DNA of 54,166 nucleotides from Candidatus Kryptoniota bacterium (GCA_024641705.1 JAHECO010000024.1:1-54166), one strand, 5' to 3'. Positions 37,567 to 48,172 are shown, numbered from the stretch's first letter. Notes: generated by a model from the sequence alone, not told the origin. Numbers and translations are program-made.

Positions 37567-40329
37567 ATGAAAAAGAATCGCAGACAATCCCCGAGACTTT
37601 TGTCAGCAGCACTGGCGATTATTATCATGCTGCTGGTCCCGGTCATCAGCTTACTTATACTGTCTTCATCGTTAGTTGCCGGCGAACGTCCGGCAGGCAG
37701 CGCTCTATCCTGGCCCGAAATATCTCAACAAACGAAACCCTGGACCTGGTGGTGGTGGCCGGGAAGCGCAGTGGATACTGCCGATATTGCCCGGCAGCTG
37801 AGAATTTTCCAGAGGGCCGGACTGGGAGGCGTACAGATAATTCCCATCTATGGCGTCGACGGGTGGGAATCGCACTACATAGATTTTCTGAGCCCGAAAT
37901 GGATGAAGATGATGGGCTTTACCGTGGCCGAGGCTCACCGGCTCGGCATGGGCGTGGACATGGCCCTGGAAAGCGGGTGGAACTTCGGTGGTCCCGCGAT
38001 CACAGACAAATATGCTAACGCGCTTGTAGTTGAGAAGACTTTCGATCTGTCGGGGGGGGATCAACTCGCCGACACTCTGTCGCCGACCGCGACGCAGGCA
38101 CTGATGGCCTTCGGGCCCGACGGCCGCATAGTGGACTTGACCGGAAAGATCGGTACCGGCGGGAGGGTGCATTGGACGGCCCCGCCGGGGGAATGGCATC
38201 TATACGCGATCTCCCAACGCTTCTCCAGCCAGAACGTGAAGCGCGCAGCACCCGGCGGCCACGGCCCGATGCTTAACCCGTTCTACGCCCCGGCAATGCA
38301 TCGTTACCTGCGCTGGTTCGACCGGGCATTCGATCATTACAAAGGTCCTGAGCCGCATGCGGTCTTCCAGGATTCTTATGAATACCGATGTGACTGGTCG
38401 CCGGATTTCTTCGCCCAGTTCGAGAAATTTCGCGGCTACAAACTTCAGAACTTTCTGCCCGCTCTCTTCGGCAACGCTCCCTCCGACGAGGTCGAACGCG
38501 TCAAATCAGATTATCGGGAGACGGTGTCGGACTTGATGGCATTAAAAACCGATCCCATCTGGATCGATTGGGCACGCCGGCGCGGTTTTGTCACGACATA
38601 CCAGGCGCACGGAGCTCCTGCCAACTGGCTCGACCTGTACGCCGACGCGGACATCCCGGAAACCGAGATGTTCCATCTCGACCGGAATCCGCTCATCTCC
38701 AAGTTCGCTTCCTCCGCCGCTCATGTCGCCGGACATCCGCTTACAGGCGCCGAGACCGGAACGTGGCTTGGCGAACATTTCACCGTGACGCTTGCCGAGC
38801 TGAAGTACCTTGCCGACGACATGTTCATTTCCGGCATCAACCATATCTTCTATCATGGTACGTGTTATTCGCCGGCGGCGGCGCGATGGCCGGGCTGGCT
38901 CTTTTACGCCGCCACGGAAATGAATCCGCGCAATTCCATCTGGCATAATGTGCCTGCCCTTAACGCTTACGTTGCCCGGTGTCAAAGTATTCTTCAGGCG
39001 GGCTGGCCGGACAATGACATCCTTCTGTACTGGCCCATCTCGGATCTTTGGAATAATCCTCACGGCATGCTCCCGGACATGACCGTCAGCGACACCGCAT
39101 GGTTTTCGAGCCAGCCAATCGGTCACACGGCTCTCAGCCTATGGAATCGCGGCTATTCTTTCGATTATGTTTCCGACCGGCAATTACAGACTGCCAGGAC
39201 AGTTGCCGGCAAAATCGATGTCCCGGGCGGCAGATACCGTGTGATCCTGTCGCCGCCTTGCGATCTCATGCCCGTGCAGACGTTCCGTCGATTTCTGACA
39301 CTTGCCCGGAACGGGGCGACGATTATCTTCGAATCGCACCTGCCTGCCGATGTGTCGGGGTGGGGACATCTGGCCCAGCGCAGAGCCGAGTTCAAGAAAT
39401 TGTTCGGCCAGGTCCATCTCGCTCCGGTAGAGAAAGATTTACAGGAAGCTAAACTCGGCCGCGGCAGGATTCTTGTCGGCGATGGTGAGGCGGCGCTGGC
39501 GCGCGCCGGCGTTGTGCGCGAGCCGATGACCGATCATACAGGACTCTTCTTCATCCGCCGCTCCTTCCACGGTGGCTGGAATTATTTCATTGCTAATCGC
39601 CACGGCACAGACTTCGACGGCTGGGTAACGATCAGCAGGCCGGCAAGGTCCGTCGTGCTCATGAATCCCCTCACGGGCAACACGGGCGTGGCCTCTGTTC
39701 GACAAGTTCACGGCCAAACCCAGGTGTATCTGCAGTTGCCGCACGGCGGTTCGGTGATTCTGCGTGTCTTCGCCAATCGGAAAGTAAACGGGCCGGCCTG
39801 GACCTACTGGCAAGCCGATAGCGCGTCGACAGAGATCACCGGCGATTGGCGCGTGACATTCATATACGGCGGGCCGGTACTGCCCGCTCCGTTTGAGACC
39901 ACAAGACTTGGGTCGTGGATTGCGCGGAGCGACACGAACGCTCAGCGCTTTGCTGGCACTGCCCGTTACACCATCACCTTTGATGCGCCTGCATTACACG
40001 GCGGACGCTACCTCCTTGATCTGGGAAAGGTTTGCCAGAGCGCGCGCGTCCGTTTGAATGGTCGGAACCTCGGCACCGTGATCACCCCACCGTTCCGTGT
40101 CCCCGCAGAACTGCGGCCCGCAGACAACGTGCTCGAAATCGAGGTTACCAACGTAACTGCAAATCGCATAAGAGATCTCGACCGACGCCACGTTGGTTGG
40201 AAAATCTTCCATGACATCAACTTCGTTAATATCGATTACAAGCCTTTCAACGCTTCGAACTGGTCGTTGTACGACTCCGGCTTGATTGGCCCAGTGACGC
40301 TGACCCCGCTGCATGTTTTAGACAGGTGA
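37567..40329 (+). CDS. GH106 alpha-L-rhamnosidase
   Basis: Starting at 37567 the protein has 920 residues; an ATG at 37543 is a second possibility. An N-terminal hydrophobic segment (LSAALAIIIMLLVPVISLLI) serves as signal or anchor. GH106 features follow: KPWTWWWWPGSAVD, GLGGVQIIPIYGVDGWESHY, 'EAHRLGMGVDMALESGWNFGGP', 'AVFQDSYEYRCDWSP', GINHIFYHGTCYSPAAARWP, and a C-terminal galactose-binding-like beta-sandwich (about 820-905). Such enzymes release terminal L-rhamnose from rhamnogalacturonan fragments, which feeds the rha genes. It lies 46 bp after the PL22-like gene. Confidence 0.9.
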   Translation: MKKNRRQSPRLLSAALAIIIMLLVPVISLLILSSSLVAGERPAGSALSWPEISQQTKPWTWWWWPGSAVDTADIARQLRIFQRAGLGGVQIIPIYGVDGWESHYIDFLSPKWMKMMGFTVAEAHRLGMGVDMALESGWNFGGPAITDKYANALVVEKTFDLSGGDQLADTLSPTATQALMAFGPDGRIVDLTGKIGTGGRVHWTAPPGEWHLYAISQRFSSQNVKRAAPGGHGPMLNPFYAPAMHRYLRWFDRAFDHYKGPEPHAVFQDSYEYRCDWSPDFFAQFEKFRGYKLQNFLPALFGNAPSDEVERVKSDYRETVSDLMALKTDPIWIDWARRRGFVTTYQAHGAPANWLDLYADADIPETEMFHLDRNPLISKFASSAAHVAGHPLTGAETGTWLGEHFTVTLAELKYLADDMFISGINHIFYHGTCYSPAAARWPGWLFYAATEMNPRNSIWHNVPALNAYVARCQSILQAGWPDNDILLYWPISDLWNNPHGMLPDMTVSDTAWFSSQPIGHTALSLWNRGYSFDYVSDRQLQTARTVAGKIDVPGGRYRVILSPPCDLMPVQTFRRFLTLARNGATIIFESHLPADVSGWGHLAQRRAEFKKLFGQVHLAPVEKDLQEAKLGRGRILVGDGEAALARAGVVREPMTDHTGLFFIRRSFHGGWNYFIANRHGTDFDGWVTISRPARSVVLMNPLTGNTGVASVRQVHGQTQVYLQLPHGGSVILRVFANRKVNGPAWTYWQADSASTEITGDWRVTFIYGGPVLPAPFETTRLGSWIARSDTNAQRFAGTARYTITFDAPALHGGRYLLDLGKVCQSARVRLNGRNLGTVITPPFRVPAELRPADNVLEIEVTNVTANRIRDLDRRHVGWKIFHDINFVNIDYKPFNASNWSLYDSGLIGPVTLTPLHVLDR

Positions 40330-40342
40330 TATGCAAAAATCA

Positions 40343-40364
40343 GCCCCGCTCCTAAGAGCGGGGC
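40343..40364 (+). terminator. Hairpin between GH106 and GH31 genes
   Basis: GCCCCGCTC (40343-40351), loop CTAA and GAGCGGGGC (40356-40364) form a very stable stem 13 bp after the GH106 stop. No T run follows, so it may protect or process the transcript rather than end it. Confidence 0.45.
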
Positions 40365-40398
40365 CGTCATCCAATAGCCGCTAACAAGGAGAACCATC

Positions 40399-42657
40399 GT
40401 GAATTCTCTTCGAATTCTAATCAGCATGATCATATTGATACCAGTCTGCGCGTCTGCACAGTACCGGAATGCGCATTACGCCATCTCTGTTAGGCCAAAA
40501 CAGAAGCAGATCATTTTGACGCGCGACAAAAAGCCTGTCATGGAGGTGGACAGCATACAGTTCAACTTCATAACTCCGTCAGCGATGAAGGTAAGGCAGC
40601 AAAGTGCAAAGCGCATAGAGTTGGAGCTGCTCTACAGAGATGTTCCAAATCCCGGTAAGGTAAACGTTGCTAATGATTACACTGTGAATGTGAACATCGA
40701 CGAGATTGATGGCGGATGGCGCATCTACGCACATCCGCGTTGGGCCCGCGACATCTCGATTTACCTGAAATCGCTTCATAGCCATTACTTCGGTATACGG
40801 GAGAACCTTGTCCCGGATAATAATAAATCCCCTGACATTACCGGGTCCGTGCAGGTTTTCGACGTGAGAGGAGAAAACGACAGGTATCACGAGAACTTCG
40901 CGTCTGCCTGGTCGGCGTTCTTCTTCAACAGTCTCGGCTATGCTTCGTTCTTCGACACGTTCGCGAAAGGGCAATACCAGTTTGCGATAAACGGGAGGAC
41001 TGAAATTTACCACAGGACCGGCAACCTGAACTGGTACATATTCACCGGTGCGAACGGCGACGGGATAATGAAGGCATATTACAAGGTCATTGGTGCTCCG
41101 AAGTATGTGCCGGTGTGGGCATGCGGAGAGTCGATCTGGCGGGACCAGGACTGGAACGGCAAGAAAGACATACTCAACGATGCAGAACAGATGACGGTGT
41201 TGAAGATCCCAATCACGTCCATCATGGTCGACAGACCTTACAGTGACGGAATTGACGGCTGGTCCAAGATGAACTTCGGTTCGCTGTTCAGCGATCCGGG
41301 AGAGTGGATACACGAGCTTAACGCGGACTACAACCTCCGCTTCATGTCGTGGGTGTCAACGTGCACTTTCGGCGATACGACCATTGTCAAAGCAATGCCG
41401 GGCGGTGACCACGGCTACATCGATCTCACAAATCCCTTGCGCGTTTCGGAGTTCACCAGCGCGCTCACGAAGAACATATATGCCTATGGAGTACAGGGTC
41501 ATAAGATGGACCGTGGCGAGGAGGTGTTTCCTGTAGAGGACGCCTGGCATGACGGGACGCCGCCCTGGGAGCGCAGGAACAAGTACATCTACATGTACGC
41601 GAAAGTCATCGACTCTGTCCTCACCGCAAAGTGGAGTAAGGATAACTTCAACTATTCGAGGTCGGGCATGCAGGGGAGCCAGAAATACCTGAGTGCACTG
41701 TGGGGCGGTGACTGCCGCGAGAGCTGGGACGGGCTCGCATGCAGCGTTGCGAACGCGATGAGGTGCGGGTTCATTGGATTCCCTGATTGGGGGAGCGATG
41801 TCGGCGGATACCGTGGCGATAACGGCTACGAACCCGAGGATCTTTACACACGCTGGCTGCAGTTCGGAACCTGGTCCGGTATGTTCGAGATAAAGCTGGA
41901 CGGCGGCGGCGGGAGTGGAAAGGACCGGGCGCCGTGGCACTACGGCAAGACTTTGCAGGATAACTTCAGGCGTGCCTGTGAAGAGAGAATGGAGATCGCT
42001 CCGTATGTGTATTCCCAGCTGAATACATCGGCAGATAACGGCGTGATGATGAAACCGCTGGCCTATGAATATCCGAACGATCCGAATACCTACAATATCT
42101 GGGATGAATACTGTTTCGGACAATCATTCCTGGTTTCTCCGGTGGTAGAACCCGGCAAGCAGACGCAGAGTATTTATCTTCCCGCAGGCGTCTGGTACGA
42201 CTGGTATTCACCGACGAAGTCTTACAAGGGCGGGAAAACCTATGATTACAGACTGTCGGAGGAACATATTCCCGTGTTCGTTAGACAAAACGCCATATTC
42301 GTCAGCGGAGAGAATTGGCTGAACGGCAGCTCGGTGAAGTGGAAAAGTAAGACGATGCCTGAGTTAATCATCAACGCGTTTCCGGGAAAGAGTAATTTCA
42401 CGAACAGCTTTGTTTACGTTGACCGGTACGACAAAGATAGCTCCAAAGCAATCTCCGTCTCACAGAAAGGAAACGTGCTCACGGTTAATGTCCCGGCACT
42501 CGGTTGTGAAGGAAAACTCGTCGTCCACAATGTCGTTCCGAGAGGAAAGCCGACGGTAGACGGGAAGAAGGTAACGGTTGCCGCAGGCGGGCAAAACATG
42601 GCAGTCGAAATCTCTCTCTCGAAAATGGAAGCACATAACATTCGTATCGAGAGATAG
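40399..42657 (+). CDS. GH31-family alpha-glycosidase
   Basis: This 752-residue exported enzyme has a signal peptide (MNSLRILISMIILIPVCASAQ). The GH31 layout is an N-terminal beta-sandwich (about 25-220), a (beta/alpha)8 barrel with nucleophile D371 in GHKMDRGEE and acid/base D438 in LWGGDCRESWDGL, and C-terminal beta-domains (about 610-752). GTG start at 40399 with AAGGAGAACCATC upstream. GH31 covers alpha-glucosidases, alpha-xylosidases and alpha-galactosidases. The nucleophile motif is not that of classic alpha-glucosidases, so the substrate is open; the locus suggests a side-chain sugar of pectin. Confidence 0.85.
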   Translation: MNSLRILISMIILIPVCASAQYRNAHYAISVRPKQKQIILTRDKKPVMEVDSIQFNFITPSAMKVRQQSAKRIELELLYRDVPNPGKVNVANDYTVNVNIDEIDGGWRIYAHPRWARDISIYLKSLHSHYFGIRENLVPDNNKSPDITGSVQVFDVRGENDRYHENFASAWSAFFFNSLGYASFFDTFAKGQYQFAINGRTEIYHRTGNLNWYIFTGANGDGIMKAYYKVIGAPKYVPVWACGESIWRDQDWNGKKDILNDAEQMTVLKIPITSIMVDRPYSDGIDGWSKMNFGSLFSDPGEWIHELNADYNLRFMSWVSTCTFGDTTIVKAMPGGDHGYIDLTNPLRVSEFTSALTKNIYAYGVQGHKMDRGEEVFPVEDAWHDGTPPWERRNKYIYMYAKVIDSVLTAKWSKDNFNYSRSGMQGSQKYLSALWGGDCRESWDGLACSVANAMRCGFIGFPDWGSDVGGYRGDNGYEPEDLYTRWLQFGTWSGMFEIKLDGGGGSGKDRAPWHYGKTLQDNFRRACEERMEIAPYVYSQLNTSADNGVMMKPLAYEYPNDPNTYNIWDEYCFGQSFLVSPVVEPGKQTQSIYLPAGVWYDWYSPTKSYKGGKTYDYRLSEEHIPVFVRQNAIFVSGENWLNGSSVKWKSKTMPELIINAFPGKSNFTNSFVYVDRYDKDSSKAISVSQKGNVLTVNVPALGCEGKLVVHNVVPRGKPTVDGKKVTVAAGGQNMAVEISLSKMEAHNIRIER

Positions 42658-42746
42658 ACCTACAAGAGATCCATCGGGAAAATGGCACACAGATGAGCAA
42701 TAATTGTGTCTCTTGCAACCACACTCTGGAGAGACAGACAACAGAA

Positions 42747-44939
42747 ATGAAAAAAGCTTTGGTTCTACTGGCATCGTTATTCTGCTTCGTCGTTCCCCTG
42801 AAAGCTCAGGGTTTTCATTATATAATCTTACGGAAAGACGCCCATCCGGCTGTCAAATCCGCCGCCGAAATCTTAGCGAGAAGCTTGAACATCTCTGAGG
42901 GAAATATCCTTTTGAAAAGTGAAGTATCACTGCCAGTGCGGGGATCAATTGTGCTGGACTACGGGAACCCTTCGAAAGCGCAATTGAAATTCATCGGGCG
43001 GGATCCGAGAAAGGTAGCGTTCGACGGGTATCTCATAAGATTCGACGGTAATCGTGTGCTCATCTTCGGCAAGCGTCCGCGTTCGTTGCTCTACGCGGCG
43101 GGTGACGTGAACTGGTGGAGGAATCGCCGCTCAGGAGTGTACGTGCGGCAGCCCGCCTTCAAGACACGTGATTGCAGCCTCGGCAGCACTCGCGATGAAT
43201 CGGTCGCGGAGATGGTGGCGAAGCTGGGCGCCAATGCCTTCTTCGTCAGTTTTGGCACTGGCTTCATAACTTTGCGCGAGGAGTTCCCGAAGATATTTGA
43301 AAGCATTCCCAAAGCGGAACAGGACAGAATGCTGCGGGAGAAAAAGGAAGCAGAGAGCAGGGCCGAGAGAATCGAAAAAGAATGTCATGATGCGGATGTT
43401 TCATTCTATCCCTTTTTGTACGGAAACAACATGTACTTATGGTCCCCAGCCCTCACGAAGGCCATATATAAGATATATTCGAATGTTAGAGGGAAGCGGG
43501 CACCCCATTCTTGGGAGAAGGCCGCTATGAATCCGTCGGTTCCTGAGACATGGAAAATCATCGACGCGCTTGTGAAGGAATTTGTGGAGACACTTCATGG
43601 AGACGGACTCATCACGACCTTCTGGGATCATTACGGCATCTACAGCCAGGACAGCCTGTCAGTCGCCGACGGCCTGAACAGGTTCGACAACGAGCTGGAA
43701 AAGAATGTCGATGAATACTACAAGGTCCTTCACGAATTACATAAGCCTCTCATAGTCAGGACGTGGTCCTCCGGCCGGGCGCACTGGGTAACGCTGCGGA
43801 ACGATCAGGGTGAGATGGAACACCAGTTTGTGCACGCGCCCGGTTACGGAGGATTTAGCGGAAGCAGATTCCATTTGTGGGGAAAAGTAATTGAGGATGT
43901 ACCACCATCGGTCAAGCTGCAGACGAAAGTCTATTTCTCCGATTGCTTTCCCAACGCCCGTTTCAATACATTAATCGGCAAAACGGAGAGGCATCCACAA
44001 ATAGCTGAATACCAAATTGCCGGTCAGACGACAGGCCGCTATTACCTCCCTGCTGCGAATGTCGGCAATACGGAAAAAACCATGAAAAGAGTCCATCAAT
44101 TGATCGGCAGTAATGGTGGCGTATGTGCTTTCTGGGGAGGGACTCTTCAGGTACACTACAATCTATTCAACGATATTCTCAACGGTGTCAACATCTATGC
44201 CTGGAGGCAATTCTCCTGGGACCTGAACGCAAGTCCGCAGAAAGTTTGGATGTCCTGGGCGGTGCCGATCTACGGTGAGAAAGCATCTCCATATATCGTG
44301 AAGGCGCTCAAGCTATCGGAAGCGGTTGCAGACAATCTGTTTTCCACCTTAGGTTTCGGTTACGACACGAATTCCAATTTCCCGGATAGCATTTACCGTC
44401 GTGAGGTTTTGCTGATGTACACGAACCGGGCCTATTTGCCGGAGTATCGCAGATATCTGAAGCCCACCGTGGGAAATGTCGACCGTGTAATCAAAGAGAA
44501 AGGCCAGGTACTTCGGGATATTGATGAAATGTTCGCCTATCTGGAAAAGGCAAAACCATATCTTACACATGATCAATTTGAGGAGCTTCATACGCGCTTC
44601 AACTGGCTCAGATATGAAGCGATCGAAAACAAAGAATCGGAAGTTAGCTATTGGCGTTTCCGCTATTTACGCTATCTGTATTCCATTCGCAGTGCCGAAC
44701 CCGCACAGTTGAACAAGATCGCCGCATCGTATCAGGAGGTGGTTCAGTACAGCGACAGCCTGTTCCAATTCAACAAGGACGAGAAATTCAGCTGTTACAA
44801 TTTGCCTTTGGGTGAGATCAACGCAATCCGTCCCATTAGCTTAGGCAATCCGGTCCTTCTGATGAAGGAAATTTATGAGAAATCGAAATATTACATGGAA
44901 GAAATTACCGGGCCTGACTATCACAGCCCAAATCCGTGA
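42747..44939 (+). CDS. Exported protein with GH67/GH20-type N-terminal domain, putative glycosidase
   Basis: From the ATG at 42747 (signal peptide MKKALVLLASLFCFVVPLKA) the protein has 730 residues. The first about 130 residues (RKDAHPAVKSAAEILARSLN, FDGYLIRFDGNRVLIFGKRP, LLYAAGDVNWWR) resemble the alpha-beta domain that precedes the catalytic barrel in alpha-glucuronidases and hexosaminidases. The central part has barrel-like blocks with acidic residues ('LITTFWDHYGIYSQD', 'VRTWSSGRAHWV', 'CAFWGGTLQVHYN'), then a helical C-terminal half. Substrate and catalytic residues could not be assigned; alpha-glucuronidase-like activity is a guess. Confidence 0.6.
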   Translation: MKKALVLLASLFCFVVPLKAQGFHYIILRKDAHPAVKSAAEILARSLNISEGNILLKSEVSLPVRGSIVLDYGNPSKAQLKFIGRDPRKVAFDGYLIRFDGNRVLIFGKRPRSLLYAAGDVNWWRNRRSGVYVRQPAFKTRDCSLGSTRDESVAEMVAKLGANAFFVSFGTGFITLREEFPKIFESIPKAEQDRMLREKKEAESRAERIEKECHDADVSFYPFLYGNNMYLWSPALTKAIYKIYSNVRGKRAPHSWEKAAMNPSVPETWKIIDALVKEFVETLHGDGLITTFWDHYGIYSQDSLSVADGLNRFDNELEKNVDEYYKVLHELHKPLIVRTWSSGRAHWVTLRNDQGEMEHQFVHAPGYGGFSGSRFHLWGKVIEDVPPSVKLQTKVYFSDCFPNARFNTLIGKTERHPQIAEYQIAGQTTGRYYLPAANVGNTEKTMKRVHQLIGSNGGVCAFWGGTLQVHYNLFNDILNGVNIYAWRQFSWDLNASPQKVWMSWAVPIYGEKASPYIVKALKLSEAVADNLFSTLGFGYDTNSNFPDSIYRREVLLMYTNRAYLPEYRRYLKPTVGNVDRVIKEKGQVLRDIDEMFAYLEKAKPYLTHDQFEELHTRFNWLRYEAIENKESEVSYWRFRYLRYLYSIRSAEPAQLNKIAASYQEVVQYSDSLFQFNKDEKFSCYNLPLGEINAIRPISLGNPVLLMKEIYEKSKYYMEEITGPDYHSPNP

Positions 44940-44964
44940 CCTGGCCCAACGACGACCAAAGACA

Positions 44965-45076
44965 TTGAACCGCAAAGGACACGAAGAATAAGGCACAGAG
45001 GGCACAAAGAGAAAGAAGGAGTATAGATCTTTCTTCGTGTTCTTTGTGAAGCTCTCAGTGGGCTCTGTGGTTAAAA
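44965..45076. repeat. Imperfect palindromic dispersed repeat ('accacaaaggacacgaag' type)
   Basis: AACCGCAAAGGACACGAAGA near 44968 is roughly complementary to the stretch ending CTCTGTGGTTAAA at about 45075. Between them are further 'cacagagggcacaaag' words and their inverse. This non-coding repeat type is scattered in many environmental bacterial genomes. It fills the gap between the GH67-like and GH35 genes. Confidence 0.6.
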
Positions 45077-45118
45077 TACTTTTGCTCCTATTGTGCAACA
45101 TTATCCCTTAACAGATCA

Positions 45119-48100
45119 ATGCGCTTCCTTCTAATACCGCTTCTTCTTTTTGCGGCAACGATGCGGGCTGAGTCGCAGCAGGCGTTGAAGCCGGAGTTTA
45201 ACCATCCTCAGATCATTCGTTATGATCACGATGCTTTCATTATTCACGGTAAGGATACCTTCATCTTCAGTGGGAGCTTTCACTACTTTCGGTGCGACCC
45301 TGATGAGTGGATAGGCACACTGCAGAAAATCAAGGCCGCAGGGTTCAACGCTATCGAGACGTATGTCCCGTGGAATTTTCATGAACAGGTGGAAGGTAAA
45401 CCGGACTTCGACTTGCTTGACACGTTTCTCGATGATTGTCAACGAATGGGCTTGTTTGTGATAATCCGTGTCGGCCCCTACATGTGCGGGGAGTGGGATG
45501 AAGGCGGATTTCCCCGGTGGCTGGCGGGGAAGGGCTACGGTTTCAGAACCGCGTCACCGCAGGATATTTACTGGTCGAGGTACTGGTACAACGAAGTGCT
45601 GCCAGTCGTTCGAAGGCACCTGATTACAAACGGGGGATCGATAATCCTGCTGCAGATTGAGAATGAATACAACTACTTCGGGCTCCCTGACTCACAGAAG
45701 GTAGAATACCTGAAGTCTCTCTACGAAGACGTTATGCAGAACCACATCGATGTACCCATCATAACATGCTGGACGCAGCAGGTCCGCGACAGCACCGACT
45801 CTGTGTTCTCACAGATCATGGACGCGGGAAATTTTTATCCCGGCTGGCATGTCGAAGCAACACTTCCGCGAATTGAACTCCTCAAACAGCAGCAACCTTA
45901 TTCCCCTCCGTTCATTACCGAACTGCAGGGAGGATGGTTCTCAAGTGTCAGGGACAAGACGATACGTCACGTCGACAAGTACGGCGCGGGTCAAATCAAC
46001 GCCCTCACAAAATATGTGATTGCGCACGGCATCAAAGGGTTCAACTATTACATGCTTTACGGCGGGACCAATTTCGGGTATTGGGCAGGGAAAGGGAAGA
46101 CAACAAGCTACGATTACACGGCGCCGATTTCCGAATGCGGAGGTTTATGGGAGAAATATTATTCGGTCAAGTTGATTGGGGACCTCGTGAGATATGCCCA
46201 GCCTTATCTTTCGAAGTGCCATGAGATACCGGGTGGAGCCGTTTCCGCCGATCCCGGAATCGAGACCCTCCTGCGCTCAGACGGGAAAGTGGGCTTTGTT
46301 TTCGTGTTGAACAAAACGAACAAATCACGGAACGCAGATATCAATGTTAAAATGCCAGGACAGGCGGCCTTTAGCATTTCTGTTCCAATAGAAGCTCATG
46401 GTGCTTACTTCCTCCCTGTAAATTTTCCCATTGATGACGGCAGTTTGCTGCATTACAGCAACGTTCAGTTATCAGCCGTCACGCAGTACGACGGCAAACC
46501 CCTTCTAGTTACTTATGGCACGGCGGGAGAACAAGCAGTCATAGATTTGGGATCGAAGGCCTTCACCAAGGCGATTCCTTCTCAAGACCGGCTATACGAT
46601 TGGAACGGATTGTACATCTTGTTGACTTCTATGGATCGTGCCGCGCGTGCAATCGAGTTCGATACGAGAAAAGAACCGGCAGTCCTGTTGTCGGATTCGT
46701 ATTTTGCAATGCCAGACACGCATAGCAGGCACGGCAATCTTGTTCAGTTGCAGACGAGGCCAGGCAAGGATGAGTTCTCGTTAATAGTAACCGGAGGGGT
46801 GCGGCGTATTCGTTTAGATGGCAAACCCATTACTTATACGGAAAAACCCGGCAAGGGATTAATCCATTTCACGCTGAATACACCGGCTTTCGTCACGCCC
46901 AAGATAACACTCGGACGAATCCGTTATAGGGCAGACGCAGATGCGGAGAAGGATTCGTATTTCAAAGCCGTGCCGCCTGCGAATGACGGAATCTTTCCAT
47001 CATTAGACAGCATGGGCGATCATCGAGATGGGTACTCTATTTATCAGGGGAAATTTGAACTGGACGGTAAATACACCTTAAAGGTAGATTATTACGACGA
47101 CGACTGGCACTCGGTCTTCGTAGATGGTAAACCTGTAAAAGGTCTGACGGGGAATAAATTCGAAAATTTTTCCGAGTTAGAATTGGCGAGCCGCGCACAC
47201 AAGATTGAGGTGATCTATGAGAATGAGGGGCGGCCGAACAGCGGGTTTATGGAAGAGGAGAAGGGTCTGAAGTCTATACGCATACTCGCTCCGAGACAGA
47301 TCCAGACGCTGATGAAATGGAAGTACTTCGTTCAGACAACCACGCAGCCCGTGGAAAATCCGACCGGGGCCGACACGAGTTACGACGATTCTGGATGGGT
47401 GAATATTATGGTCGGAGACGGAACGAGCGAGGCGGTGAACAGGGAACAGATCGGTTCCTGGTACAGAAAGACGCTTACTCTCACTGAACAGGAGGTGCGC
47501 GATAATCCGAGGCTGGTCTTTGGGGGAGTCAGCCGCAGTGCCGTGGTTTATGTGAACGGGAGACAGGCTTACAATTTCAGACATCACGGCTGGAACGCGC
47601 CTTTTACAGTTTCGTTGAGCGGTATCGCAAAAGCGGGGAAAAATCTCCTTGCAGTGTATGTGGAAAACCGGGAAGGCAAAGGCGGAATCGTCGGGCCGAT
47701 TGTGTTTGAGTTCGGCAAAGAGAAGCCGCTGAAACTTCTTCGGCTCACTTATCATGTGTCCCTCAACGGAGAGCTCGCCGGTTGGCAAAAGCCTGGTTTC
47801 CGTGACACAGGCTGGAGAAGGATGAAGGACCCGGACAATTCTGAACCTAAATTCGGAATAAAGTGGTACAGGACGTGGTTTGCCGTGCCGTCGTACAAAG
47901 GCTGGGCTGTGCCGTGGAAGATCAGCATAGAGTCGACGGGGAACCTGCAAATATGGCTGAACGGGAAACTGCTCGGACGCTACTATGCCCGCGGCCCACA
48001 AAAGAATTTCTATATGCCCGATGGGTGGCTGCTGCCCGGCAGAAAGAATTCTCTCGTTCTTGTGATGCATCCCTCCGGTACAGGAGCGGCGGCTCCGGTG

Positions 48101-48172
48101 TTGAAGGAAGTCAAGGTTAGTTCGTACTCTGAATACGTCGCTCAAAAGCATGAGCTCGAGTTTGAGCAGTAA
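45119..48172 (+). CDS. GH35 beta-galactosidase
   Basis: The 1017-residue exported protein has a signal peptide of about 19 residues. The GH35 catalytic TIM barrel (about 35-350) has FSGSFHYFRCDPDEW, GFNAIETYVPWNFHE, GPYMCGEWDEGGFPRWL, acid/base E183 in QIENEYNYFG and nucleophile E268 in FITELQGGWF. Several beta-sandwich and galactose-binding-like domains follow (about 600-1000), including a PA14-like segment ('YQGKFELDGKYTLKVDYYDDDWHSVFVDG'). It should remove terminal beta-galactose from galactan side chains of rhamnogalacturonan I. It is longer than typical bacterial GH35 enzymes. The next gene starts at the base after its stop. Confidence 0.93.
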   Translation: MRFLLIPLLLFAATMRAESQQALKPEFNHPQIIRYDHDAFIIHGKDTFIFSGSFHYFRCDPDEWIGTLQKIKAAGFNAIETYVPWNFHEQVEGKPDFDLLDTFLDDCQRMGLFVIIRVGPYMCGEWDEGGFPRWLAGKGYGFRTASPQDIYWSRYWYNEVLPVVRRHLITNGGSIILLQIENEYNYFGLPDSQKVEYLKSLYEDVMQNHIDVPIITCWTQQVRDSTDSVFSQIMDAGNFYPGWHVEATLPRIELLKQQQPYSPPFITELQGGWFSSVRDKTIRHVDKYGAGQINALTKYVIAHGIKGFNYYMLYGGTNFGYWAGKGKTTSYDYTAPISECGGLWEKYYSVKLIGDLVRYAQPYLSKCHEIPGGAVSADPGIETLLRSDGKVGFVFVLNKTNKSRNADINVKMPGQAAFSISVPIEAHGAYFLPVNFPIDDGSLLHYSNVQLSAVTQYDGKPLLVTYGTAGEQAVIDLGSKAFTKAIPSQDRLYDWNGLYILLTSMDRAARAIEFDTRKEPAVLLSDSYFAMPDTHSRHGNLVQLQTRPGKDEFSLIVTGGVRRIRLDGKPITYTEKPGKGLIHFTLNTPAFVTPKITLGRIRYRADADAEKDSYFKAVPPANDGIFPSLDSMGDHRDGYSIYQGKFELDGKYTLKVDYYDDDWHSVFVDGKPVKGLTGNKFENFSELELASRAHKIEVIYENEGRPNSGFMEEEKGLKSIRILAPRQIQTLMKWKYFVQTTTQPVENPTGADTSYDDSGWVNIMVGDGTSEAVNREQIGSWYRKTLTLTEQEVRDNPRLVFGGVSRSAVVYVNGRQAYNFRHHGWNAPFTVSLSGIAKAGKNLLAVYVENREGKGGIVGPIVFEFGKEKPLKLLRLTYHVSLNGELAGWQKPGFRDTGWRRMKDPDNSEPKFGIKWYRTWFAVPSYKGWAVPWKISIESTGNLQIWLNGKLLGRYYARGPQKNFYMPDGWLLPGRKNSLVLVMHPSGTGAAAPVLKEVKVSSYSEYVAQKHELEFEQ

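Noticed and set aside
44841-45101. Minus-strand open frame over the 'accacaaagg' repeat
   Set aside because: It spans the end of a well-supported gene on the other strand plus a dispersed palindromic repeat, so it is an artefact of the repeat.
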